DNA of 64,000 nucleotides from Methanolobus sp. UBA32 (GTDB taxonomy: Archaea; Halobacteriota; Methanosarcinia; Methanosarcinales; Methanosarcinaceae): positions 31,133 to 95,132 of the forward strand of contig DAZF01000050.1 in assembly GCA_002507205.1 (NCBI GenBank), given 5' to 3'. Positions 26,662 through 35,704 of this stretch are shown here, one piece after another (the stretch's first letter is position 1; each line of letters begins with the position of its first letter). The notes below the pieces were generated by a model that saw only the letters and a program-made list of their open reading frames with translations, had not been told where the DNA came from and did not search any database. Made by a program: the position numbers and the translations under genes.

Positions 26662-27453
26662 TTAAAGGCCAAGAATATCCTGCATGGTATAAAGCCCTGG
26701 TTCAGCATTACCGATCCATGCCGCTGCTTTTACCGCACCGCCTGCGAATGCCTGTCTTGAATGGGCCTGGTGTTTTATTTCAATCCTTTCACCGTCACCT
26801 GCAAAGAGTATTGTATGATCACCTACAATATCCCCGCCACGAACAGCATGTATACCTATTTCTTTTCCGCGGGGAGCAAGACCCTCACGGCCATAGACAT
26901 AATCCTTGCCACCCAGAGCTTCACTGATAACTTCGGCAGCACCTTTTGCAGTACCGCTTGGAGCATCCTTCTTCTGATTGTGGTGAGCTTCTATGATCTC
27001 AATGTCGGTATCTGAAAGATATTTTGCAGCTTCCCTGAGGATCCTGAAAAATACATTAACACCAACTGAGTAGTTAGGCGAGATAATTCCTGCAACGTTA
27101 TTTTCCACAATTGAATCCTCAATTGTTTTCTTCTGCTCAGGAGTAAAACCGGTCGTGCCTATGACAAGACTCACACCGGACGCTGCCGCCCTCGGGGCAT
27201 TGACAACCGTAGCGTTTGCAATTGTAAAATCGATAAGTACCTGTGTGCCTGTTTCCTTCAGAACGGATTCCATGTCACTTACATCGGATATAGGTACGTT
27301 CAAAGTACCTATCTGAGCGACTTCGCCTACATCTTTACCAATGTTAGCAAGGTCAAAAGCTGCTGTTAAGCAGACGTCTTCAGACCTGAGTATGTTGTCA
27401 ATGATAAGCCTACCCATTCTTCCTGAAGCACCTGTAACTCCAACGTTTATCAT
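26662..27453 (-). CDS. dapB: 4-hydroxy-tetrahydrodipicolinate reductase
   Basis: 263 residues. NAD(P)H-binding GVTGASGRMG (about 4-13), catalytic EAHHNQKKDAPSGTA (about 152-166). Lysine/diaminopimelate pathway. ATG at 27453 overlaps the dapA stop in ATGA. Third gene of the S17e-dapA-dapB unit. Confidence 0.95.
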   Translation of the reverse strand: MINVGVTGASGRMGRLIIDNILRSEDVCLTAAFDLANIGKDVGEVAQIGTLNVPISDVSDMESVLKETGTQVLIDFTIANATVVNAPRAAASGVSLVIGTTGFTPEQKKTIEDSIVENNVAGIISPNYSVGVNVFFRILREAAKYLSDTDIEIIEAHHNQKKDAPSGTAKGAAEVISEALGGKDYVYGREGLAPRGKEIGIHAVRGGDIVGDHTILFAGDGERIEIKHQAHSRQAFAGGAVKAAAWIGNAEPGLYTMQDILGL

Positions 27454-28325
27454 GCAATACACCCCATTCTGCGAAGAACCTTTTCGAGTTCAACGCTGTT
27501 CTCTTCACTGAGAGATGCAAGAGGGAGTCTCATAGCTCCACTTGACAAACCGATAAGTTCTACAGCACGCTTCACAGGAATCGGGTTAGTCTCTGTGAAC
27601 AATTCACGGATCAGAGGTGCCATTTCAAAGTGAAGCTTTCTTGCAGTTTCAATATCTCCGGCTTTGACAGCATCATAGAGCTTTACCATCATTTCAGGAA
27701 CAATGTTGGCAACAACAGATATCACACCTGCTCCACCCATGGCGAGTATTGGGAATGTAAGTCCGTCCTCTCCTGAGAGAACCACAAAATCCTCATCAAC
27801 CGTCTGTTCAAGTATCTGTGACACTTTTCCAAGATTGCCACTTGCCTCTTTTACAGCTACAATGTTCTCTACTTTTGAAAGCTCAATAATGACTTCCAAA
27901 GGCATGTCCTGTCCTGTTCTGGAAGGCACGTTATATAATACAATAGGGATATCCGCAGATTCCGCTATTTTCTTAAAATGAGCAATTAGCCCTGCATTAT
28001 TGGGCTTAATGTAATAGGGGGATATGATAAGAGCACCATCTGCTCCGGAGTCCGCCGCATGTTTGGTGAGTTCGACTGCTTCAACAGTGTTGTTAGAACC
28101 AGTACCGGCCATGACGGGAACCTTTGCACAATCAACACAGAGGTTGATAAGTTCTTTATGCTCCCCGGTTGACAGGGTAGCAGATTCACCGGTCGTGCCA
28201 CTGACAACAACTCCGGAAACGCCGCCTTCTTCAACAAAATTGACAATATTCCTGAAACTTTCCGCATCAATACTATTGTCACTTGAGAATGGTGTTACAA
28301 GAGCAGGCAAAACTCCTTCGAACAT
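27450..28325 (-). CDS. dapA: 4-hydroxy-tetrahydrodipicolinate synthase
   Basis: 291 residues, class I aldolase fold. VSGTTGESATLS (about 41-52), YNVPSRTG (about 131-138) with the proton-relay Tyr, and the Schiff-base lysine in VAVKEASGN (about 155-163). Condenses pyruvate and aspartate semialdehyde. Directly downstream of ribosomal protein S17e, a conserved euryarchaeal arrangement. Confidence 0.95.
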   Translation of the reverse strand: MFEGVLPALVTPFSSDNSIDAESFRNIVNFVEEGGVSGVVVSGTTGESATLSTGEHKELINLCVDCAKVPVMAGTGSNNTVEAVELTKHAADSGADGALIISPYYIKPNNAGLIAHFKKIAESADIPIVLYNVPSRTGQDMPLEVIIELSKVENIVAVKEASGNLGKVSQILEQTVDEDFVVLSGEDGLTFPILAMGGAGVISVVANIVPEMMVKLYDAVKAGDIETARKLHFEMAPLIRELFTETNPIPVKRAVELIGLSSGAMRLPLASLSEENSVELEKVLRRMGCIA

Positions 28326-28349
28326 GGGAATATCCCCTCTCCTGTAAAA

Positions 28350-28544
28350 TTACTGTGGTGGCTTATGTGTCATCTTTCTTGTCACGTAACCAGCTACACG
28401 GTTTCTGATAACCTTGCTCTCGATCGTGGTGTACTTTGACACAAGTGGCTTGTTCTTATCGAAGTCGGTTGTAAATACGTCACCGTGGTTTTCTACTAAG
28501 CGAATTGAAATTCTCTTGATATTGGTTTGTCTAATATTTCCCAT
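28350..28544 (-). CDS. rps17e: 30S ribosomal protein S17e
   Basis: 64 residues, the short archaeal form of eS17. [20 protein letters not shown] and [26 protein letters not shown] cover nearly the whole protein. Leads the dapA-dapB operon. Confidence 0.94.
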   Translation of the reverse strand: MGNIRQTNIKRISIRLVENHGDVFTTDFDKNKPLVSKYTTIESKVIRNRVAGYVTRKMTHKPPQ

Positions 28545-28660
28545 GATAATTCTCCATTATTATTAAGATGAAACTCTATAATAGTAACTTGTATCGGGTT
28601 ATAATAAATACCCTTACATTTATACCTTTTGGATTACTGGAAATGCACCTGAATACTTTA

Positions 28661-28948
28661 TTATATATCTGTCTTTCCCAAAAGCCGGTCAATTGCCTTT
28701 GCATCTTTGAAAACTGGTTCTCTTGTGCCTTTCTTATTTGCGAACAGGGCAACGAGGACCAGCAGGAGTCCGATGTTTGGGTTTATGTATGTCACAACAA
28801 TCCCGACAAGGACAATCGTTGACGCAAGAATGCCTTTGATAGCACCTTTCCTGTAAGACTGGAACCTGGTTCTCTTATATATACGTATATCACGCAGGGT
28901 AAGGAAAAGAACAACAACATACGCCAGCATCGCAATATACTCATACAT
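28661..28948 (-). CDS. Small membrane protein, three predicted helices
   Basis: 95 residues, not recognised. Hydrophobic segments YIAMLAYVVVLFLTL, ILASTIVLVGIVVTYI and IGLLLVLVALFAN, with a basic loop (RIYKRTRFQSYRKGA) between the first two. ATG at 28948 is chosen because GGAG lies upstream; the GTG at 28960 overlaps it. Confidence 0.6.
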   Translation of the reverse strand: MYEYIAMLAYVVVLFLTLRDIRIYKRTRFQSYRKGAIKGILASTIVLVGIVVTYINPNIGLLLVLVALFANKKGTREPVFKDAKAIDRLLGKTDI

Positions 28949-29109
28949 ACCTGCATCCACTCCGTTATCAGATAGTCGTTCAAGGTCAGTATCTTATATC
29001 AGGGTTCCGCAGATGAACAGCGCACCTGAACACATAAACTTTGAAACATACGCAATATTTGAACTGTATAACTAAAATTATATATATATTAATACTTTTT
29101 ACTTATTGT

Positions 29110-29409
29110 ATGGAGAGAAAACTGCAGGAAGCAATTAAAGAGATAATAAGAGCCTTAGCTGCTATGGCAGGAACAATAACGCTATACCACCTCCTTGGAA
29201 TGCATACAAACACATTATCTCTCTTTTTCAAACATCTGCCTTATTCATTAAGACCTCCTTTTGTATTGCTTTCTCCGGGAATCCTTGCTGCTATAATATA
29301 TGGACTCAACTACAGGAGCATCATAAAAATACTAGCAGTTGCAATCATTACAATCATCATATGGATATATTGGTTCTCTGCCATCTATCCAGCATTAACA
29401 CTGGATTAA
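29110..29409 (+). CDS. Small membrane protein
   Basis: 99 residues, not recognised. Three hydrophobic stretches (AMAGTITLYHLLGM, FVLLSPGILAAIIYGL, ILAVAIITIIIWIYWF). TTATATATATTAATA at 29077-29091 is a TATA element about 26 bp before the ATG, so the transcript is probably leaderless; this argues for ATG 29110 over an upstream ATG at 29041. Confidence 0.55.
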   Translation: MERKLQEAIKEIIRALAAMAGTITLYHLLGMHTNTLSLFFKHLPYSLRPPFVLLSPGILAAIIYGLNYRSIIKILAVAIITIIIWIYWFSAIYPALTLD

Positions 29410-29539
29410 TTATCGACTCACTCACTTTTTCAAGCTATTGTATAATTACATCATTTCATGGCATTCGAAATGATACTAGAGTTCTTCAGACAAAAAGCAG
29501 GCATAATTAGTTAAATCCGGAAATATACATAAGGTTTGA

Positions 29540-30628
29540 ATGAAAAACTCATCCAGGGAAAGAATAACACTGCATCTGGATATGGACAGTTTCTACTCTT
29601 CTGTGGAAGTAAGAGAAAGACCTGAACTGAAAGGATTGCCGGTTGTCGTTGGTTCAGATCCGAAGGGCGGCAGCGGAAGAGGGGTTGTTAGTACATGCTC
29701 CTACGAGGCAAGGAGATTCGGGATACATTCCGGAATGCCCATATCAAAAGCATACAGGCTCTGCCCTGATGCAGTGTATCTTCCGGTCAACATGAAGCTT
29801 TACAAGGATGCTTCGGAAAAGATAATGGATGTCATACGTATTTTCGCAGACAGATTCCAGCAGGTAAGCGTGGATGAGGCTTACATCGATATAGGGGATT
29901 CGATGAGTGATTATGAATCTGCAACCTTGCTTGCAGAGAAGGTCAAAAGCGAAGTCAATCGCTTGCAGGGACTTACATGCTCCATAGGAGTTGCACCCAA
30001 CAAGGTCATTGCAAAGATAGCATCTGATTTCAATAAACCCGACGGACTTACAGTTGTAAGACCAGGGGAAGTACATGATTTCCTATTTCCTCTTCATGTA
30101 TCTAAAATACCGGGCATAGGAAAGAAGACACAACCCATCCTTCAGGAAATTGGAATAGAAACTGTGGGACAGCTTGCGTCATGTGATGTCCAGCTTCTTG
30201 TAGCACGTTTCGGGAAGTTCGGGGTTGTTATGCATCAGCTTGCAAACGGCATAGACATGCGCGAGGTAAAGGAACGCGAAGAAGTAAAATCCATAAGCAC
30301 TGAAGATACTTTTGATGAAGACATATCAGACCCAGGAGAAATAGAAAGATCACTTACCGGCCTTTCAGAGAAGGTTTATACATCACTCATCAAAAAACGT
30401 TTCAGGTTCAGGACTGTTACCCTCAAGGTTCGTTTTGAAGATTTCAGGACATATACAAGGGCAAAGACATTACATGCAGCCACTACAGACAAAGAGGCTA
30501 TCAGAAAAACATCCCTCGGTCTTATGGAAGAGTTTCTCGGAAAAGGCAGATTCCGATTACTTGGTGTAGGAGTTACTAAACTTGAAAAACTTGATGAGAG
30601 ACAGACATACCTTAGTGATTTCCTGTAA
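29540..30628 (+). CDS. dinB: DNA polymerase IV (Y family)
   Basis: 362 residues. Catalytic motifs HLDMDSFYSSVE (about 12-23) and SVDEAYIDIGD (about 111-121), YEARRFGIHSGMP, helix-hairpin-helix KIPGIGKKTQ and the C-terminal little-finger domain. Translesion synthesis. Slightly long start region; ATG at 29540 gives the normal N-terminus. Confidence 0.95.
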   Translation: MKNSSRERITLHLDMDSFYSSVEVRERPELKGLPVVVGSDPKGGSGRGVVSTCSYEARRFGIHSGMPISKAYRLCPDAVYLPVNMKLYKDASEKIMDVIRIFADRFQQVSVDEAYIDIGDSMSDYESATLLAEKVKSEVNRLQGLTCSIGVAPNKVIAKIASDFNKPDGLTVVRPGEVHDFLFPLHVSKIPGIGKKTQPILQEIGIETVGQLASCDVQLLVARFGKFGVVMHQLANGIDMREVKEREEVKSISTEDTFDEDISDPGEIERSLTGLSEKVYTSLIKKRFRFRTVTLKVRFEDFRTYTRAKTLHAATTDKEAIRKTSLGLMEEFLGKGRFRLLGVGVTKLEKLDERQTYLSDFL

Positions 30629-30917
30629 ATGAATACTTATTATACGACTTCGAAACACATGGAACCCACCTCTGAAAAGTAATTTAATCACTTTAAAATA
30701 GCATTAAATACTTATTTACACTTCAATAAGATAAATACTCTTTTTTTGAAGAAAAAAACAATATTAAGGCTTATAATTCTATTTTAAATGAATTCAAGTT
30801 GCATAAATGAATTATTATTACAATAAAAGAGTTTATCGTAGGTTTTTTATCTTTATAACTCCTATCGAGCGTTGGTTGCATATATTATGCATTCCAAAAA
30901 TTAGAGGGTTATACCTG
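30629..30917. other. AT-rich gap between dinB and the fusion gene
   Basis: No convincing gene. On - the sequence AGAGGTGGGTTCCATG (30658-30673) copies the leader of the 42-residue ORF at 22.3 kb but opens a frame of only six codons. ATTTAATCACTTTAAA and AAGATAAATACTC are possible TATA sites. Confidence 0.4.
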
Positions 30918-32834
30918 ATGAAAGATCGATCTAAAGATTATCAGAACAAAGAAAAACAAAAACCAAGGACATTGGGACCTGTACCACACCTTGAAGAACA
31001 TGTCAACCCGGACTGGTGGAAGAAAATATTCAATTCGCTCTACCTGAAAACCGATGCAGATATCGTGGATGATGCCTCCATCACCAGACAGGAAATAGAC
31101 ACCTTCTCTTCAATACTCAATATTAATCCTGAAAGCCATGTACTCGACCTGTGCTGCGGACAGGGCAGGCATTCACTCGAGCTTGCAAGAAGGGGATTTA
31201 AAAATGTAGAAGGACTAGACAGGTCACACTACCTTATACAGAGGGCAAAGAACTCTGCAAAGAAGGAGAGTCTCGGAGTCAGGTTCAAAGAAGGGGACGC
31301 AAGGAAGACACCCCATGCAACAGATACATTTGATGCTGTAATGCTCCTTGGAAACAGTTTTGGTTATTTTGAGACATCTGATGAAGATTTGAGGGTGCTG
31401 AAAGAGGTTAAAAGAATCCTCAAACCATGGGGAAAGATCCTGCTGGACGTTGCCGACGGATCATACCTGAAGGAAAAATACCAGCCTCGCTCATGGGAAT
31501 GGATAGATAAACATAATTTCGTTTGCAGGGAACGCTCTATATCCACAGACGGACAGAAACTGATCTCCAGGGAAGTGATCGTTAACGATACATCAGGAGT
31601 TATCGCAGACCAGTTCTATGCAGAACGCCTCTACACCACCGAATCAATGATAGAGCTTCTTAAGAAGGCAGACTTCGCCGACATAGAGATAGTAGATTCC
31701 ATCAATTCCCAGACACTGAGAAACCAGGACCTTGGGATGATGGAGAGACGCATACTGGTCACTGCATCTGTGAGGAAAGAGTGGACACCCAAGAAGAAAA
31801 AAGTGAAGGAAATCGAAAAGAACGTAGTAGTGGTCTTTGGTGACCCCAGGAAAAATGATTCACTGAAACCATGTGGCGTCTTCGATGATGATGACATATA
31901 TACCATCGATCAGCTAAAAGGCGGCCTCAATGAAATAGAAGGTTATTCTGTCAAATACCTGGACAACCACGATACGCTTATCAGCGATCTTTCGAAACTG
32001 AGGGGAAAGATAGATTTCATCTTTAACCTCTGCGATGAAGGCTTTGGGAACGACCCTAAGAAAGAGTTGCATGTACCTGCCATTATGGAAATGCTGAACA
32101 TCCCGTACACAGGTTCAGGCCCGCAATGCCTGGCATTCTGTTACGACAAGGCACTTGTGATAGGTATTGCCAAAGACCTTGGAGTTCCGGTGCCGGAGGG
32201 AATTGTGGTAAAAGGAGAGGACAGCCTTTTCGAACTGCCAATGGACTTCCCGGTCATTGTGAAACCAAACTTCGGAGACTCAAGTTTTGGCCTGAACCAG
32301 CACAGCGTATGTAACAACCGTGATGAGGTCGTCAGGGCTATTTACGATATCAGGGAAGGACTGGGATATGATAAACCCATACTTGTAGAGGAGTTCCTTA
32401 CAGGCCAGGACCTGAGTATAGGCATAATCGGAAACCCTCCTGAGAACTACACAGTCCTGCCGCTTACAAAGGAAGATTATTCGGATCTTCCAGAGGATCT
32501 CCCAAGATTATGTGGTTATGAGGCTAAATGGATACCTGATTCACCATACTGGAAGATCAGATCCGCACCAGCAGACCTTCCAAAAGAAACAGAAGAACTC
32601 ATAGTTGAGTGCAGCCTGAAACTGATCAACAGGCTTGAATGCAGGGATTACACCCGTCTGGACTGGAGAGTGGACTCATCAGGCACACCTAAACTGCTGG
32701 AAGTAAACCCCAACCCCGGATGGTGCTGGGACGGCCATCTGGCAAAGATGGCAAAGATGGCAGGCATTTCATACACTGAGATGATAAGGATGATCCTTAA
32801 AAGTGCAGATGAAAGGATATCTGCACAGAGATAA
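30918..32834 (+). CDS. SAM methyltransferase / ATP-grasp ligase fusion
   Basis: 638 residues. N-terminal class I methyltransferase: VLDLCCGQGRHSLELA (about 75-90), then EGLDRSHYLIQRAK and VMLLGNSFGYFE. After a charged linker (about 285-300) comes a D-Ala-D-Ala-ligase-like ATP-grasp domain: FNLCDEGFG, VPAIMEMLNIPYTGSGP, PVIVKPNFGDSSFG, VEEFLTGQDLS and EVNPNPGW with the metal-binding Glu/Asn. Predicted to methylate one substrate and ligate an amino acid or amine. The ATG at 30918 is preferred; an upstream ATG at 30807 adds an unrelated hydrophobic stretch. Substrates unknown. Confidence 0.8.
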   Translation: MKDRSKDYQNKEKQKPRTLGPVPHLEEHVNPDWWKKIFNSLYLKTDADIVDDASITRQEIDTFSSILNINPESHVLDLCCGQGRHSLELARRGFKNVEGLDRSHYLIQRAKNSAKKESLGVRFKEGDARKTPHATDTFDAVMLLGNSFGYFETSDEDLRVLKEVKRILKPWGKILLDVADGSYLKEKYQPRSWEWIDKHNFVCRERSISTDGQKLISREVIVNDTSGVIADQFYAERLYTTESMIELLKKADFADIEIVDSINSQTLRNQDLGMMERRILVTASVRKEWTPKKKKVKEIEKNVVVVFGDPRKNDSLKPCGVFDDDDIYTIDQLKGGLNEIEGYSVKYLDNHDTLISDLSKLRGKIDFIFNLCDEGFGNDPKKELHVPAIMEMLNIPYTGSGPQCLAFCYDKALVIGIAKDLGVPVPEGIVVKGEDSLFELPMDFPVIVKPNFGDSSFGLNQHSVCNNRDEVVRAIYDIREGLGYDKPILVEEFLTGQDLSIGIIGNPPENYTVLPLTKEDYSDLPEDLPRLCGYEAKWIPDSPYWKIRSAPADLPKETEELIVECSLKLINRLECRDYTRLDWRVDSSGTPKLLEVNPNPGWCWDGHLAKMAKMAGISYTEMIRMILKSADERISAQR

Positions 32835-32856
32835 CACTGCTTTTTTGTCAAGGGGG

Positions 32857-32881
32857 GGGGGATTTTAACATCCCTCTTTTT
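32857..32881 (+). terminator. Terminator of the fusion gene
   Basis: GGGA-ttttaaca-TCCC followed by TCTTTTTT. A run of ten G residues (32852-32861) forms the left arm. Confidence 0.55.
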
Positions 32882-33036
32882 TAACAGGTTTCGGCAAATT
32901 TAAGTAATCTGGCCACCCATGAATAAAAGGGGGTAAATCCAGGTGTTTGGATAGCAAATATCAAAACAGCTAATTTAATTTTTATAGATCTGAATGTTGA
33001 AATGTGGAAAATGTAGAGTAAACGGAGTGTGTAAGA

Positions 33037-33321
33037 GTGTTTTCAAAAGTACCCATAGATATTGCAAAGATGAGCAAGGAAGAAATAAATAAAGAAATGT
33101 TAAGGGCTGCACTAATTGCAGAATTGGATGCTATCAATCTTTATGAGCAGATGGCAGGCATGACAGAGACCGACGAAGTGAGAAGAGTTCTCCTTGATGT
33201 TGCAAAGGAAGAAAAGACCCACATCGGTGAGTTCCAGACACTCCTGCTAAGGATGGACAAGGAGCAGGTTGAGGAACTTGAGGCCGGCAGGGAAGAAGTG
33301 GATGAAGAGTTACAGAAATAA
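33037..33321 (+). CDS. Encapsulated-ferritin-like two-helix protein, copy 1
   Basis: 94 residues, half-ferritin. Glu29 (AELDAINLYEQM), Glu59 and His62 (KEEKTHIGEF) keep the E-(30)-E-xx-H spacing of EncFtn proteins, which form a ferroxidase centre across a dimer and usually load into encapsulin shells. GTG start. A second copy follows 18 bp later. No encapsulin is in the window. It could also be annotated as a rubrerythrin-like protein. Confidence 0.7.
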   Translation: MFSKVPIDIAKMSKEEINKEMLRAALIAELDAINLYEQMAGMTETDEVRRVLLDVAKEEKTHIGEFQTLLLRMDKEQVEELEAGREEVDEELQK

Positions 33322-33339
33322 TATCATGGAGAGGGTAGT

Positions 33340-33612
33340 TTGTTTTCAGAAGTTCCAATCGATACTGAAAAAGTAAGCAAAGAAGACCTTGACAAGGAGA
33401 TCATGAGAGTGGCCATCATGGCAGAGTTCGATGCAATAAACATGTATGAGCAGATGGCAAATCTTACCGATGACGAGGACCTCAGGATCATCCTGCTGGA
33501 CATAGCCAAAGAAGAAAAAGTACATGCCGCCATGTTCCAGACAGTGCTCATGGAAGTGGACCATGAATACCTGAAGGTTATGGCAAGTTATGCACTGGCG
33601 AAGGATAAGTGA
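33340..33612 (+). CDS. Encapsulated-ferritin-like two-helix protein, copy 2
   Basis: 90 residues, starting with TTG. Same metal pattern as copy 1: Glu29 (AEFDAINMYEQM), Glu59 and His62 (KEEKVHAAMFQ). The copies share the start MFS(K/E)VPID and about half their residues, so they are a tandem duplication. Probable hetero- or homodimeric iron oxidase. Confidence 0.7.
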   Translation: MFSEVPIDTEKVSKEDLDKEIMRVAIMAEFDAINMYEQMANLTDDEDLRIILLDIAKEEKVHAAMFQTVLMEVDHEYLKVMASYALAKDK

Positions 33613-33722
33613 TTTACATCTATTCGCCCACAAGGCCTTGAATATTTTTCTTTTTTTCTTTGACATGCCGGCACGAAAAACGCTTAATAAGGCCTGAAGA
33701 CAATATCCCATTGGGGAATCTC

Positions 33723-34625
33723 ATGGGAAGCATAAGAAAGGTCAGAAAGATACTGAAGAGCATGCCAACTATTGAAGGTGCAGGAGTACACCTCAAAAGG
33801 GCATTTGGATTTAACCACGTACCGCAACTTGATCCGTTCTTACTACTTGACGATTTTCATTCGAAGGATCCGAAGAATTATATTATGGGTTTCCCCTGGC
33901 ACCCGCACAGGGGAATGGAGACTATAACCTACGTCCTTCAGGGTAACGTAGAGCACGGAGACAGCATGGGCAATAAAGGTGCCACCGGACCCGGAGATGT
34001 CCAATGGATGACAGCAGGCAGCGGGATAATCCACCAGGAGATGCCAAAAGGCGACAGCAATAGAAATCTGTGGGGTTTCCAGTTATGGGCCAACCTCCCT
34101 GCATCCCTAAAAATGATGGAGCCACGTTACCAGGAAGTAAAAAGCAGCCAGATACCTGAGATTACAACAGACAACGGTACTCGTATCAAGATAATATGCG
34201 GAAAAATAAACGGTGTTCAGGGCCCTGTAAAGGACATTGTCACAGACCCTGAATACCTCGATATAGCAGTTCCTCCTAAAACCACTTTTGAGTACCCAAC
34301 AAAATCCGGCTACACCGTGATAGCCTACGTCATAGAAGGCGACGGACATTTCGACCCTGAAAATGACCAATATTCATACGAGGTTGACGGAGCAAAGTAC
34401 TTCGACCTTGAAGGCGGCTCATCCACCGGAAAAGAGAATCTCGTAATGTTCGACGACGGAGAAAAGATAGACATCACCGCCGGCGAGAATGGAGTCCGCT
34501 TCCTGCTGATGACCGGCAAGCCCATCGGTGAACCTGTCGCCTGGTACGGACCGGTAGTTATGAACACACAGGAAGAATTGAAGCAGGCTTTTAAGGATTA
34601 CAGAAACGGGACTTTTGTAAAGTGA
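33723..34625 (+). CDS. Pirin-family protein
   Basis: 300 residues, bicupin. PFLLLDDF, FPWHPHRGMETITYVLQG (first cupin metal-binding His residues), GNVEHGDSMGN and the ITAGENGVRFLLMTGKPIGEP segment in the second cupin. ATG at 33723 follows GGGGAATCTC. Role in archaea unknown; some pirins are quercetinases or redox-sensing regulators. Confidence 0.88.
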   Translation: MGSIRKVRKILKSMPTIEGAGVHLKRAFGFNHVPQLDPFLLLDDFHSKDPKNYIMGFPWHPHRGMETITYVLQGNVEHGDSMGNKGATGPGDVQWMTAGSGIIHQEMPKGDSNRNLWGFQLWANLPASLKMMEPRYQEVKSSQIPEITTDNGTRIKIICGKINGVQGPVKDIVTDPEYLDIAVPPKTTFEYPTKSGYTVIAYVIEGDGHFDPENDQYSYEVDGAKYFDLEGGSSTGKENLVMFDDGEKIDITAGENGVRFLLMTGKPIGEPVAWYGPVVMNTQEELKQAFKDYRNGTFVK

Positions 34626-34666
34626 AGAAAGAATGAGCTTTGCCATTTTTTCTTTTTAATTCGCCT

Positions 34667-35170
34667 TTACCTAAACATCTCAGCTATCCGCTCCGGCAGA
34701 TAGTCCCGATTATCTTCATCAACGGTCAGAACCTCGAAATCTTCTCTTATCCTTTGTGCCAGTGAATGCTCGCTCGATCTGTGCAGCACGGCCAGTATCG
34801 GCCTGTCCGAATCCAGTGCATTCTCTACAGCCAGGATGAAATTCTCCGACTTGAGTTCCATGGGTCCAACCTCATCTATAACTATAAGGTCACAATCAAG
34901 GGATTTCTTAATGGATTCTGCACCTATGCCGTCAAGGTCTGCGAGGTTCACATGATACTTTCCAAGCTTCGGACCTGCGCCCTTGACATGACTCAGGATA
35001 CCTTTTCTGCCGGTAGAGACATCCTCTATCGAAAATCCCTGTCTTTTCCCATTCACAAGTATCTCCGCGGTCCTGATGCCACAGGCTTTCAGGTCAAGTT
35101 TTTCCACAGCCCTTGCTACCACAGTTGATTTGCCCACACCCGGTTTTCCAGTTACAGCTATTCGAAGCAT
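34667..35170 (-). CDS. Nucleoside-triphosphatase, THEP1 family
   Basis: 167 residues. Walker A GKPGVGKST (about 8-16), Walker B LIVIDEVGPMEL (about 95-106) and the KSENF and LAVLHRSS segments define THEP1. Hydrolyses NTPs in vitro; biological role open. Stand-alone. Confidence 0.88.
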   Translation of the reverse strand: MLRIAVTGKPGVGKSTVVARAVEKLDLKACGIRTAEILVNGKRQGFSIEDVSTGRKGILSHVKGAGPKLGKYHVNLADLDGIGAESIKKSLDCDLIVIDEVGPMELKSENFILAVENALDSDRPILAVLHRSSEHSLAQRIREDFEVLTVDEDNRDYLPERIAEMFR

Positions 35171-35253
35171 CTGGAATCTCCTTCACAAATTAGCCATCAA
35201 AATTACAAACAAATGAACCGAGAGTGAATCCCGGCCATTATCATTAATTCCAA

Positions 35254-35538
35254 TCAGACTGGTATGTCTTCCATCTTGTCCAGGAAAATGATTTCCGGTT
35301 TGCTGATCACGCCCACCTCTTCCATTCTCTTTTTTAATTCAGGAGATTCTGTGAACTTGCGTGCGTTCTCAATAGTATCCCACTCGAAAAGGATTGCCAG
35401 AGAATTAGGATCGTCTGAAGTGCGGAAAAGCATCCCGCCTTTGGAACCACTCTCTTTTCGTGTGGAAGCATGCTTGTCAAATCCTGCTTTCCATTTAGAG
35501 AAATCTTCGACTATGTGCTTGATAAGTACGTATACCAT
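35254..35538 (-). CDS. Small ABM-like (antibiotic biosynthesis monooxygenase fold) protein
   Basis: 94 residues. YVLIKHIVEDFSKWKAGFDK, AILFEWDTIENARKF and LKKRMEEVGVISKPEI follow the dimeric ferredoxin-like ABM/cyclase fold. No catalytic role can be read from it. Strong SD GGGGG before the ATG. Confidence 0.65.
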   Translation of the reverse strand: MVYVLIKHIVEDFSKWKAGFDKHASTRKESGSKGGMLFRTSDDPNSLAILFEWDTIENARKFTESPELKKRMEEVGVISKPEIIFLDKMEDIPV

Positions 35539-35704
35539 TGTTTATAACCCCCAATAATCATCTGGCTTATAGCTATATAGTGTTTTACAGTTGAAGTAGG
35601 ATTGTTTCTAAACAGAACTCTTTGTTAGAACAAGTTGACTTGGAAATTGTTCTTAGAATTCTCAAAATACTGAGGATTTCCATAGATGCAGAATATGTTT
35701 GGCT

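Noticed and set aside
30658-30673. Copy of the small-protein leader AGAGGTGGGTTCC-ATG
   Set aside because: The frame behind it is only six codons (MCFEVV), so it is not annotated as a gene; noted only with the 42-residue ORF.
32852-32861. Run of ten G residues
   Set aside because: It acts as the left arm of a terminator stem and may be a sequencing-length artefact; no separate function is suggested.
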